Below, one piece after another: positions 33,436 to 45,600 of a stretch of DNA of 64,000 bases. The notes beneath the pieces are model-generated. The model did not search any database and was not told the origin of the DNA. It saw only the letters and a list, made by a program, of their open reading frames with translations. The stretch's first letter is position 1. Each line of letters begins with the position of its first letter. Source of the stretch: Lottia gigantea (taxonomy: Eukaryota > Mollusca > Gastropoda > Lottiidae). The position numbers were made by a program, and so were the translations under genes. The stretch covers positions 2,069,439-2,133,438 of the forward strand of contig NW_008709663.1 of the NCBI RefSeq assembly GCF_000327385.1. Reading direction: 5' to 3'.

Positions 33436-36400
33436 ATGTCGGTTGTTAAAAGTCTATGTTTGATGTTTGCTATTTTATCGGCAGTGGACTGCTCAGTCAC
33501 TGTAGATTGTGAGTACAATATTTTATTTTTCTCTCGCTATTCATTGCTCAAAGTTTCGTTTCACAATCAATTTTGTTGTAATACCGATAACATTTAACAC
33601 TTTGCTGATAGAGCTCAATTTCAGCTATCTGTATAGTCATCTAAATATTTACTATACCAGCTGATAGAACTCAATTTCAGCTATCTGTATAGTCATCTAA
33701 ATATTTACTATACCAGCTGATAGAACTCAATTTCAGCTATATGTATAGCCATCTAAATATTTACTTTACCCGCTGATAGAACTCAATTTCAACTATCTGT
33801 ATAGTCATCTAAATATTTACTATACCAGCTGATAGAGCTTAATTTCAGCTATCTGTATAGTCATTTAGATATTTACTATACCAGCTGATAGAGCTCAATT
33901 TCAACTATCTGTATAGTCATCTAAATATTTACTATACCAATTGATAGAACTCAATTTCAACTATCTGTATAGTCATCTAAATATTTACTATACCAGCTGA
34001 TAGAGCTTAATTTCAGCTATCTGTATAGTCATTTAGATATTTACTATACCAGCTGATAGAGCTCAATTTCAACTATCTGTATAGTCATGTAAATATTTAC
34101 TATACCAGCTGATAGAGCTCAATTTCAACTATCTGTATAGTCATCTAAATATTTACTATACCAGCTGATAGAGCTTAATTTCAGCTATCTGTATAGTCAT
34201 CTCAATATTTACTATACCAGCTGATAGAGCTCAATTTCAGCTATCTGTATAGGCATCTCAATATTTACTATACCAGCTGATAGAGCTCAATTTCAACTAT
34301 CTGTATAGTCATCTAAATATTTACTATACCAGCTGATAGAGCTTAATTTCAGCTATCTGTATAGTCATTTAGATATTTACTTCACCAGCTGATAGAGCTC
34401 AATTTCAACTATCTGTATAGTCATCTTGATATTTACTATACCAGCTGATAGAGCTCAATTTCAACTATCTGTATAGTCATCTAAATATTTACTATACCAG
34501 CTGATAGAGCTTAATTTCAGCTATCTGTATAGTCATTTAGATATTTACTTCACCAGCTGATAGAGCTCAATTTCAACTATCTGTATAGTCATCTTAATAT
34601 TTACTTCACCAGCTGATAGAACTCAATTTCAACTATCTGTATAGTCATCTTAGATATTTACTATACTATTTGATAGAACTCAATTTCAGCTTTCTGTATA
34701 GTCATTTAAATATTTACTATACTATTTGATAGAACTCAATTTCAGCTTTATGTATAGTCATTTAGATATTTACTATACTATTTGATAGAACTCAATTTCA
34801 GCTTTATGTATAGTCATTTAAATATTTACTATACTATTTGATAGAACTCAATTTCAGCTTTATGTATAGTCATTTAGATATTTACTATACTATTTGATAG
34901 AACTCAATTTCAGCTTTATGTATAGTCATTTAAATATTTACTATACTATTTGATAGAACTCAATTTCAGCTTTATGTATAGTCATTTAGATATTTACTAT
35001 ACTATTTGATAGAACTCAATTTGATTGTTTCCTATGCTAAATGTGCTCATAACAGTGCCGTAACTATATTGTTTAAAAATTAAAAATGTAATTATGATAT
35101 TCACTAAATATATAGAATTATTATATGTCTACAGTAAATGTGGTAAATGTTTGAATTCCACTGAAAGCGTTATGATTACAAGACAAAACTGACTTAAAAA
35201 AGCAACAGGATTTTATAGAAAAAAGACCTAAGTTACGGTCTTCCATACATGTGCTCATAACTAAGTTAGCTAAAACTGTTTTTCTTTCATTTCAAATATA
35301 CAGCGTATTGTCCAGAGCCTCCAACCATTCCAAATGGACAAATAGTTGGGGAAACTAAAGATACGTATGTCGAAGATGATAAACTGATGTTCCAATGTGA
35401 CTTTAATTACACACTGAATGGTAAATATGGAGAACTAACATGTACGTCGGGTCAAATTTGGCTACCATCTATTCATTGTCAAGGTAAAATAATTTCTCAA
35501 ATAAAGTACAGTGAAATCCATACCCCACGGGGGTATGCAGGAGGGCACGTGTTAAAAAAAACTACCAGGGTAAAGGTTCCAGACCAATAAAGTCTACTCA
35601 TCTAGTTAAGCGTTAAGAGTGGCCGTTGTTCTTTACAAACGTCAGCAGGGGGACTGGGTTATTGAGGCCACTGTGTAGTTGTCCAGTCCTTAAAATTGAG
35701 GATTTGATTATTGAAAACCCGACAATGTAATATTCAAGGTGGAGTAATTAGAGATACACATGGTTAAGAAGGCTAAAATTTCGACAGTAAGCCGTGAACA
35801 CTATTACTGATTAGCTTAGCTAAATAATTCATGTTTCTGAGACAGATTAACACAAAAACAAAAAGGTCTGTCTTCAAAATTATCAATCTAGTTTGAGCTG
35901 TGGTAGAAATCCTGTCTGATTTCCGTTTCGAGCTGGTACAAGCCACGTTTTTTATGGTTTTTTAATGGTTTTGTCTCAAAATACGTGTCAGAATGTAACA
36001 AATCCATTCTATTTTTACAAAAATTCAAGAAAGTTTTTCTTGCCTTTCTATGTGTATAAGTTTCACCATGTTGATTTTCTATTCGACATCCAGAACAGCA
36101 TGAGATCCTGACTCTACCTTTCAGCTTAAATGGTATTTGCGATAGCGACATCTACGATATTGATGTATTAAGCACTATTTTAACAGTGGTATTTCTATAT
36201 TGCTCTACAATTGATGTATTGAGCACTATTTTAACAGTGGTATTTCTATATTGCTCTACAATTGATGTACTGAGCACTAATTGAACAGTGGTATTTCTAT
36301 ATCACTCTACAATTGATGTATTGAGCACTAATTTAACAGTGGTTTTTCTATATCACTCTACAATTGATGTATTGAGCACTATTATAACAGTGGTATTTCT

Positions 36401-37046
36401 ATATCACTCTACAATTGATGTATTGAGCACTAATTTAACAGTGGTTTTTCTATATCACTCTACAATGATGTATTGAGCACTATTATATCAGTGGTATTTC
36501 TACATATCTCTGCAATTGACATATTGAGTACTATTATAACAGTGGTATTTCTATATTGCTCTACAATTGATGTACTGAGCACTAATTAAACAGTGGTATT
36601 TCTATATCACTCTACAATTGATGTATTGAGCACTATTATAACAGTGGTATTTCTACATATCTCTGCATTTGATATATTGAGTACTATTATAACAGTGAAA
36701 ATATTTTATTTGTCATATATGTTTATTTATTTTTGTAGCTTGTTGGTTATTTACCTTCTATTCCATACCGACGTATGATATAAACGACTTGAAGTATGAA
36801 GGAACCGAAGAAACTTGTAATGAAGTATGCGACCAAGAAGATGATTGTATTAGTGCATCGTTTTACGAAGGTTTCTGTTACCGATCATTCTTAATCGATG
36901 ATTTGATTGGCACTTATAAAGAGTGCGAGAAGGCTTGCTACGACGATGATACATGTAAACACATGAACTCAGATGGAAACCATTGTACTCTGTACACCAG
37001 AAAGCCCAACACCTTCTATCACGTTTATTCATCATCATGCGTTTAA
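33436..37046 (+). CDS. Small secreted protein with a sushi (CCP) domain and PAN-like region
   Basis: Three exons with matching phases (33436-33508, 35304-35483, 36739-37046) give 186 residues. Residues 1-19 are a signal peptide. Exon 2 is exactly one sushi domain with the four expected cysteines (27, 56, 71, 83), the conserved Trp77 and PPTIPNG near its start; NYT at 59-61 is a glycosylation sequon. Exon 3 (85-186) is cysteine-rich, with two PAN/apple-like halves: GTEETCNEVCDQEDDCISAS and GTYKECEKACYDDDTCKHMN. Such modules bind proteins or sugars in body fluids, so an immune or matrix role is possible but only inferred. Both introns are filled largely by tandem repeats, and arrays flank the gene. 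I recognise no specific orthologue. Confidence 0.85.
33600..35022. repeat. 56-bp minisatellite, about 25 copies, in intron 1 of the sushi-PAN gene
   Basis: Units share TACCAGCTGATAGAGCTCAA, TTTCAGCTATCTGTATAGTC and TAAATATTTACTA. The last six or so units form a subtype with ACTATTTGATAGAACTC and alternate between AAATATT and AGATATT, suggesting duplication of unit pairs. A lone relative is at about 1297-1360. Confidence 0.95.
35484..36159. other. Unique part of intron 2 of the sushi-PAN gene
   Basis: No exon or named element is recognised here. The open frames present are short and lack family resemblance. Confidence 0.45.
36160..36705. repeat. About 51-bp minisatellite, about 11 copies, in intron 2 of the sushi-PAN gene
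   Basis: Units share ATTGATGTATTGAGCACTA, TAACAGTGGTATTTCTATAT and CACTCTACA. The array ends about 35 bp before the exon 3 acceptor (TTTTTGTAG). Confidence 0.93.
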
Positions 37047-37094
37047 AATGTAATTTTACTGACGAGCGGCAATTCCCCGATACTCACGCTGATT

Positions 37095-37990
37095 CACTCT
37101 GAATAAGGACTGACTCTAGGGTAGTTACTAGGGACTGACTCTAGGGTAGTTACTAGGGACTGACTCTAGGGTAGTTACTAGGGACTGACTCTAGGGTAGT
37201 GACTAAGGATTGACTCTAGGGTAGTGACTAGGGACTGACTCTAGGGTAGTTACTAGGGACTGACTCTAGGGTAGTTACTAGGGACTGACTCTAGGGTAGT
37301 TACCAGGGACTGACTCTAGGGTAGTTACTAGGGACTGACTCTAGGGTAGTTACTAGGGACTGACTCTAGGGTAGTGACTAGGGACTGGACTCTAGGGTAG
37401 TTACTAGGGACTGACTCTAGGGTAGTGACTAGGGACTGACTCTAGGGTAGTTACTCAGGGACTGACTCTAGGGTAGTTACTAGGGACTGACTCTAGGGTA
37501 GTTACTAGGGACTGATACTAGGGTAGTGACTGAGGGCTGACTCTAGGGTAGTAACTGAGGTATGACTCTAGGGTAATGACTGAGGTATGACTCTAGGGTA
37601 ATGACTGAGGTATGACTCTAGGGTAATGACTGAGGTATGACTCTAGGGTAATGTCTGAGGTATGACTTTAGGGTAATGACTGAGGTATGACTCTAGGGTA
37701 GTGACTGAGGGCTGACTCTAGGGTAGTGACTGAGGTATGACTCTAGGGTAATGACTGAGGTATGACTCTAGGGTAATGACTGAGGTATGACTCTAGGGTA
37801 ATGACTGAGCTATGACTCTAGGGTAATGACTGAGCTATGACTCTAGGGTAATGACTGAGGGCTGACTCTAGTGACTGAGGGCTGACTCTAGTGACTGAGG
37901 GCTGACTCTAGGGTAGTGACTAGGTGCTGACTCTAGGGTAGTGACTGAGGTATGACTCTAGGGTAGTGACTGAGATTTGGCTCTAGAGTA
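37095..37990. repeat. 25-bp minisatellite, about 36 copies, two subtypes
   Basis: The first half repeats GACTGACTCTAGGGTAGTTA plus CTAGG. From about 37540 the unit becomes GAGGTATGACTCTAGGGTAA plus TGACT. It begins about 50 bp after the stop codon of the sushi-PAN gene, so it may lie in the 3' untranslated region or just beyond. Confidence 0.95.
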
Positions 37991-38144
37991 AAAAACACGA
38001 TATCGGGGGATTTTCACTTGTCAAGTTGACCAAACAATGGTACATTTTTCCTAATTCTTACTTTAATCTATTTTAATCATTAAATTCTGTCGCTTTCGCA
38101 CTAATAATTGTTTTTATTAATTAGACTTCAAACATTATACGAGA

Positions 38145-39165
38145 TTACCCACATGCAAGGTCACTTGGGATAGCCCACAGTCAAGGTCACTTAGGATAAA
38201 CCACAGTCAAGGTCACTAAGGATAACCTACAGTCAAGGTCACTTAGATAACCCACATTCAAGGTATAACCCACAGTCAAGGTCACTAAGGAAAACCCACA
38301 TTCAAGGTCACTTAGATAGCCCACAATCAAGGTCACTTAGATAACCCACAGTCAAGATCACTCAGATAGCCCACAGTCAAGGTCACTTAGATAACCCACA
38401 TTCAAGGTATAACCCACAGTCAAGGTCACTAAGGATAACCCACATTCAAGGTCACTTAGATAGCCCACAATCAAGGTCACTTGGATAACCCACAGTCAAG
38501 GTCACTCAGATAGCCCACAGTCAATGTTACTTAGATAACCCACATTCAAGGTCACTTAGATAGCCCACAGTCAAGGTCTCTTAGATAACCCACAGTCAAG
38601 GTCACTTAGGTAACCCACATTCAAGGTCACTTGGTATAGCCCACAGTCAAGGTCACTTAGATAACCCACATTCATGGACACTAGGGATAGCCCACAGTCA
38701 AGGTCACTTAGGATAACTCACATTCAAGGTCACTTAGGAAAACTCACAGTCAAGGTCTCTTAGATAACCTATATTCAAGGTCACTTAGGATAACCCACAT
38801 TCAAGGTCACTAAGGATAACCCCAGTTCAAGGTCTCTAAGATAACCCACGTTCAAGGTCACTTAGATAACCCACAGTCAAGGTCACTTAGGTAACCCACA
38901 TTCAAGGTCACTTGGGATAACTCACATTCAAGGTCACTTAGGAAAACCCACATTCAAGGTCACTTAGGAAAACCCACATTAAAGATCACTTCGAATAATC
39001 CGCAGTAAAGATCACTTGGGACGTCCCGAATTCAAGGTCACTTAAGTATAACCCAAATTCATGTCCACGGCATTCTCGCAAAGTCTCTTAGAGAATACAC
39101 ACATTCAAGGTCACTTAGGGAATACCCACATTCAAGGTCAATAAGGGCATTCCCACGTTCAAGGA
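38145..39165. repeat. About 25-bp minisatellite carrying TCAAGGTCA, about 38 units
   Basis: Units read roughly ACCCACAGTCAAGGTCACTT plus AGATA. More than 25 units keep an intact TCAAGGTCA, which is the extended half-site bound by NR5A (FTZ-F1) and ERR nuclear receptors. Whether any site is used is unknown. Confidence 0.95.
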
Positions 39166-39369
39166 TGTGAATAGAAACTTTCAGTATCCAATACCATGAC
39201 ACTGTGTAATAGATAAGATCCGTAAGAACCTTGTATAAATCATCTTCAATCATAATTTCAGTCGACCCAGTTGTAAATGACTTTGCTCCAGATACTCAAA
39301 TTTAAAAAAAAAGTTAGATATTCTGATCATCGTCGTTGATAACACAATCCATTGTTCAATTTGTCCAAA

Positions 39370-39510
39370 TAGCTTGGGCAGGTAAGAGGGGCTGGCATGG
39401 AAAAAGCGTCCATTCGTCGGATGGGACAATAAACCGAGGCAATGTGTGCAGCAGGCTGTGCACGTAAAAGATCCCTCGGCAGTTGGAAATCGAGATGTTA
39501 GTTATTACTT
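39370..39510 (+). repeat. SINE-like dispersed repeat (family 8), copy 1
   Basis: Contains GGTAAGAGGGGCTGGCATGG, GGATGGGACAATAAACCGAG and GCACGTAAAAGATCCCTCGG. A second copy is at about 52145-52315. Tails of the family (CATTAGCCCACA, GTAAAACTCCATTCATTTCA) occur at about 3383-3440, 24297-24335 and 57222-57260. The widely shared core resembles molluscan SINE-like repeats, but I see no tRNA-like promoter. Confidence 0.6.
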
Positions 39511-39612
39511 TTACAGATTTATGGACGAATCTTTCTGATGGTTGATCGCTAACAAAAGATAAGAAACAAGCTTTGACCAAACTGTAAAATGTAATTACAC
39601 TGATTAATGCAG

Positions 39613-39820
39613 ATGAAGAAGAGATCATGAAAAAATTCCAAAACGTTATCGGTTCAAGGGAGATAACTACAATTAATGATGTCAAGGTAAAAGAAGACGA
39701 GAGACTGCAAACTGAAAATCAACATATCCAATCCGAAGAGAAGCCAATAGAAAAAGTTACATTATGGAATATTCTAAAAATAAAACTGACTGTAATTGTG
39801 GCTATATTCTGGTTCGTTTC
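39613..39820 (+). pseudogene. Isolated exon resembling SLC22 organic ion transporters
   Basis: A 208-bp open segment is bounded by an acceptor (AATGCAG) and a donor (TTTCGTAAGC). It reads DEEEIMKKFQNVIGS, a charged linker, then TLWNILKIKLTVIVAIFWFVS. This fits the SLC22 cytoplasmic loop after membrane segment 6 (EAE.II.KAAK.N) followed by the start of segment 7 (DLFRT......W). I find no neighbouring SLC22 exons on this strand, and tandem arrays lie on both sides. It may be a stray duplicated exon, or part of a gene whose other exons are far away. Similarity is by eye only. Confidence 0.4.
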
Positions 39821-40546
39821 GTAAGCTACAGTATTCCCTATCTTCGCAATGTCAAGCTATTAAGAACATCGAATTAAACCTTGAAGAGTAAGTGAAAATG
39901 GTATCGGGTGTCTAGAGTTAGCATATTCCGCCTGGGTGAACGTGTTACTTTCCAATTCGACTCTTTAATCTTTGGTAAAATCACAAATTTATGTGCCGAT
40001 ACCCATCCGTACTTCCAAAAAAGGGCTCGGGCCAAAATTTATTACCCTTGAACAGATGTTAGTTGAAAAAACAAAAATAAATTGACTATTATTATTTTAT
40101 TTTTTATATAAATATGATAATAACTCAATGTACAAAATATAAAACAATTTATCAAAAAATATCAAAATAACGAACCGTCGTAAGAGTTGTCACCAGCCTC
40201 CCACGACCGGGGGTACAAATAGGAGGCAGACTGACTTAATCGGCAACCGTCGAGGATAAGATTCTAAAAGCGGCAGCTCTGTGGAAGTGCAAAGACAAGA
40301 ACCTAAAACTGAGCATCTGAAAGTTTTATCCACAAAAAAATTCATGAAAAATAGAATTTGTTCGGTGCCCTGTCATTTTGTGGGACAAAACTTTAAAAAA
40401 ATAAAATCGCATTTCTGAATTGTTAGATATGAAGTGGAGGGATACAAACCATTTTCTAGGGGGCGCCAGGATTATTTGACCTTAAGAGAAAACCAACATT
40501 GTTGTCAGTTTCAGTTGGATTTGTATTCAACGGGAGAAAGGAGAAT

Positions 40547-42166
40547 CACTGTCACTTGTTATTGTGAAACTACTCCACAAGTTACATGAAAAACCTTGTT
40601 ATTTTGAAACTACCCTACAAGTCACATGAAAAACCTTGTTATTTTGAAACTACCCTACAAGTCACATGAAAAACTTTGTTATTTTGAAACTACTCTAAAA
40701 GTCACATGAAAAACCTTGTTGTTTTGAAACTACTCTACAAGTCACATGAAAAACTTTGTTATTTTGAAACTACTCTACAAGTCACATGAAAAACCTTGTT
40801 ATTTTGAAACTACTCTACAAGTCACATGAAAAACCTTGTTATTTTGAAACTACTCTACAAGTCACATGAAAAACCTTGTTATTTTGAAACTACTCTACAA
40901 GTCACATGAAAAACCTTGTTATTTTGAAACTACCCTACAAGTCACATGAAAAACCTTGTTATTTTGAAACTACTCTACAAGTCACATGAAAAACCTTGTT
41001 ATTTTGAAACTACCCTACAAGTCATATGAAAAACCTTGTTATTTTGAAACTACTCTACAAGTCAAATGAAAAACCTTGTTATTTTGAAACTACTCTACAA
41101 GTCACATGAAAAACTTTGTTATTTTGAAACTACCCTACAAGTCACATGAAAAACCTTGTTGTTTTGAAACTACCCTACAAGTCACATGAAAAACCTTGTT
41201 ATTTTGAAACTACCCTACAAGTCACATGAAAAAACCTTGTTATTTTGAAACTACACTACAAGTCACATGAAAAAACCTTGTTATTTTGAAACTACTCTAC
41301 AAGTCACATGAAAAACTTTGTTATTTTGAAACTACTCTACAAGTCACATGAAAAACCTTGTTATTTTGAAACTACTTTACAAGTCATATGAAAAACTTTA
41401 TTATTTTGAAACTACCCTACAAGTCACTTGAAAAACTTTTGTTATTTTGAAACTACTCTACAAGTCACATGAAAAACTTTGTTATTTTGAAACTACTCTA
41501 CAAGTCACATGAAAAACCTTGTTATTTTGAAACTACTCTACAAGTCAAATGAAAAACCTTGTTATTTTGAAACTACTCTACAAGTCACATGAAAAACCTT
41601 GTTATTTTGGAACTACCCTACAAGTCACATGAAAAACTTTGTTATTTTGAAACTACTTTACAAGTTACATGAAAAACCTTGTTATTTTGAAACTACTCTA
41701 CAAGTTACATGAAAAACCTTGTTATTTTGAAACTACTCTACAAGTCGCATGAAAAACCTTGTTATTTTGAAACTACTCTACAAGTCACATGAAAAACTTT
41801 GTTATTTTGAAACTACTTTACAAGTCACATGAACAACCTTGTTATTTTGAAACTACTCTACAAGTCACATGAAAAACCTTGTTATTTTGAAACTACTCTA
41901 CAAGTCACATGAAAAACCTTGTTATTTTGAAACTACTCTACAAGTCACATGAAAAACCTTGTTATTTTGAAACTACTCTACAAGTCACATGAAAAAACTT
42001 GTTATTTTGAAACTACTCTACAAGTCACATGAAAAACCTTGTTATTTTGAAACTACTCTACAAGTCACATGAAAAACCTTGTTATTTTGAAACTACCCTA
42101 CAAGTCACATGAAAAAACTTGTTATTTTGAAACTACTCTACAAGTCACATGAAAAACTTTGTTATT
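40547..42166. repeat. 40-bp minisatellite, about 40 copies
   Basis: Units read TTGTTATTTTGAAACTACTC then TACAAGTCACATGAAAAACC, nearly uniform over 1.6 kb with scattered single-base variants and a few one-base insertions. The uniformity points to recent expansion. It lies between the sushi-PAN and MAM genes. Confidence 0.97.
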
Positions 42167-42399
42167 TCTAGGTACCCCACATGGGTATTTTTGTTTCAGC
42201 CAGGTCAAGAGCTCAGAGAGGGAGGTGATGGGGTTATCTCTCCCTGACACATTTTGACCGAAGTCGTTGACGCCCTGTTGCTGGCACTAAAGTAATGGCA
42301 CTATACAGGTGCAAGGTATATGACGATGCATGTTTGATTGGCCTTTCTTAGAAGAGCATAAGATCGACTATTGGTGTTCACTTTAAGTTGTGTAACCCC

Positions 42400-42615
42400 C
42401 TCGAGTACACCCACTCTGGGTACCAGAAGACTACATTATTAAAACCAGTGGTTCAACTAACACGGTGGCTGGTTAAACCAAGTCCACGAGCCCCACCCCT
42501 AGGGGGCCCCACTCCAGAAAAAATGCGGGAGAACATATGTTTAACAAATTCCCGAGGGGAGGGGAGGGGCCCCAGCCCACTTAAATCCCGGGCCCTCAGT
42601 CATCTAGTTGAACAA
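42400..42615. repeat. Dispersed repeat (family 9), copy 1
   Basis: Contains GGCTGGTTAAACCAAGTCCA, GGGGCCCCAGCCCAC and CATCTAGTTGAAC. An inverted copy lies at 45055-45315. It sits just 3' of the MAM gene and has no coding capacity. Confidence 0.7.
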
Positions 42616-42657
42616 CTGATTAAAACATCGAGTATGATTGTCTTTTGATATTTTTAA

Positions 42658-45600
42658 TCACCTAAAATCTGATTCCATTGCTGAAGAATAATCACTAAAG
42701 CCATATTTTGGAAATCTTAAATTCCTAGTGTCATAAAATTGGTTTTCTCGGGAAATTGTAATAGTTTCGTGGGCAGGTATATCCGGCGGAACCGGAAGTG
42801 TGTAAATCTCGTCATCTGATTGGCTACTAACGGAATACGTCGTATCCTCACGTCTGTACACATTCAAATTTCTTTCCCGCGTTTTTCGCCGTCTGCGTTT
42901 TCTGACGTAACATTTTATAATGACGATAATTCCAATCCAAAAGATGGAGCCACCTATAACGGCGAGGATTATGGGTAAATATTCTGCTATCCACGAGGAA
43001 TGGTCACTACTTCCGCCACCGAGTGTCCCAGCATTCACCGGGATCACAGGAGCCTGGGTTGGTATATCTGAAATGAAGATTTGAAGAAATATTATAGCTA
43101 TTGGTTTTAGAATCTTAAAAAAAGTATAAAAATGTTTGCTCTGTTCTAATTTGTGTCTTTGGATCTTGGATTTTCACTAAAACGTTTTATGACGTCGCTA
43201 TCTCAATCATAGCAGTATGAGGGACACTGATAGCATCAATTCGCACCTTTCTTATTTTTAATCGCAAAAATTGTAATGAGGTTTGCAATATTCTAATTTA
43301 TTTCTTGATTTTCTCAATCATACCAGTAAAAGGGACACTGATAGCATCAAACAGTACAGTTGTTTGATAAAACTCTTTATCACACGATATTTTATCCTAT
43401 ACAAGCTCGTACTTACCTATCGACGCATGTAAATCTGGATTGATTTTATTTCCCCACAAATTATCGATATCCGGCAATCGATCTGAAATAAATCAATCAG
43501 TTTCAAAATTAAATCGATGATGACGCTCGAAGAATACCTACATATATTCGCTTGATCAGCTGATATAGTTAAATTTGAACCACCAGTATATGATGTTATT
43601 CATTCAGTATAATATCGATCTTCAAGAGAAGGCAAAACAAATACAAAGGACAGAGTTATGCCCCCTATTATAATGTAAATTCAGGTACATTTTGTTTGGC
43701 AATATAAAAGACATAACTTTACCAGGATATATTTAACAAGACATTGCCCCTACCTGCATTTTGAATGTAAATATCATCTACTCCAATATCAGATTCATAC
43801 CCCGAGATAGTCGCCTCAAATAATACCTACAACAAAAATAACAAAACTTTTACAAGACCTCAACACTTTCCGCCGACCAGCGTTCAGGATATACTTGGGA
43901 TAATTGTCAAATACATGCACGAGGAATACCAGTAAAGTGCCTGGGGTAAAAATAGGGGGTAGACTGACTTAATGTAGGAACAACTATCGGAATTTTGATT
44001 CTAAGGAGGTTTTGGATTCTTAAATATATTTGGGATAAGATAGTATAACAACCATATCTAGAATTTTATAGAAATGAAATGGAGGGTGCAATTTGGTTTC
44101 GAAGAGCGTCGACGAAGCATACAATACAATGGTGATGAAATGACCACTCAAATTTAGATTTATCAAAAATACCCACTCACTCTGAAAGGTCCCATGACAT
44201 CAAAAACTAAATCTACATAATGCCAAGCCTCGCCTTGAGAGCCGTCTGCCGACCAGATTTTTTTAGCAGCCGACCCTAATGACAGATCTCTGACGTAAAC
44301 ATTAAGATGGCGGACATCGTTACCATTTAACCGGAACCAGAAACTTGCATTCACCACGCCACCTACTGGCTGTAATACTGGTGTTCCAAACATGGCTCGC
44401 TCTTGTTTATTTTTGGACAGGGTATCTGAAAAGAACAGAGATTGACCTATTTTCAGGTTGCCCGATGATATTTTGACATGATGATGATAGAAAACTTTTT
44501 CCATTGTATCCAATCACATATTTGTCTATTTGGAGGGAAAAAACCCAAAACAGATGCAGTGGATTTTAATCAACAACGTGTGGGGGAATCATCTTCACTT
44601 AGAAACTAACAGATACGTTACGCCCTGTTGCGTTCTAATTGTTATAGGCCTACAGTTAACACATCGGGACATGCCGAGTCTTGCATTACAATCATGTGAA
44701 CGCCCTGAGAAAGTAGCCTTATCTCATTCACAATCTGACTAAATGAAAACTCGCCTTCAGTCATCGACCAAAAATGTCAACCTTCGTTTGTCTTTTCCAT
44801 TCATCATCAACAATACAAAATCTTAAAGTACAAACCATGAAATTGTGAAAGAAGCGTTCACACCTACTAATTCTAGCACGGTTTGACATCAGGGATATGC
44901 GAGTGCGAACGCTCTACATCGCTATTATAACAGATACAGTCTTTTCTTCTGAAGACAATGGTAGGATGGAACCCGGAAAAAGAATAATTGGGCCAAGTCT
45001 ACTTCGCTTTATTTTGTTAAAATTCTATTGCCGTCAGAATGTTTGAAGTTTGTAAAGAACGACACCCACTCGACCTCACCCAGTTAACTAGATGGACATA
45101 CGTGGGCTGGGACCTCTCCCTAGGGAATTCTTTTTAACATATGTGGCATGTGCTCCTGCATTTTGAGACTCTTCAATCATAAGTCAATTCAATCATCAAT
45201 GCCTGTTAATTTAAAGATTTTCGGTCTCTAGTTAATACTATTTCTGGTGTGGGGCTCCCTAGGGTGGGGGCCCGCGGACTTGGTCCAACCAGTCCCTATG
45301 GTAGTTGAGCCACCAACCCCACCCAACAAATCCGAAGGGACTAATTAATAACTAGAACATTTACTCACAATCCATGGTGTAACCCGGAACTGAAGAGGAA
45401 TCTTGGGAAGGGTCATGACCGTTCCATATTAACCAATCAAAATCGTCCTCGGCTCCATCAACTCCTTGAGACCAGCCTTCACACAGTTTACCAAACTCAA
45501 AATTACAATGGATATCTCCAGATACCCCCGACAGGTAGATCGTTACTGAAATAAATGAATGAATGAATGAATGAATGAATGAATGAATGAATGAATGAAT

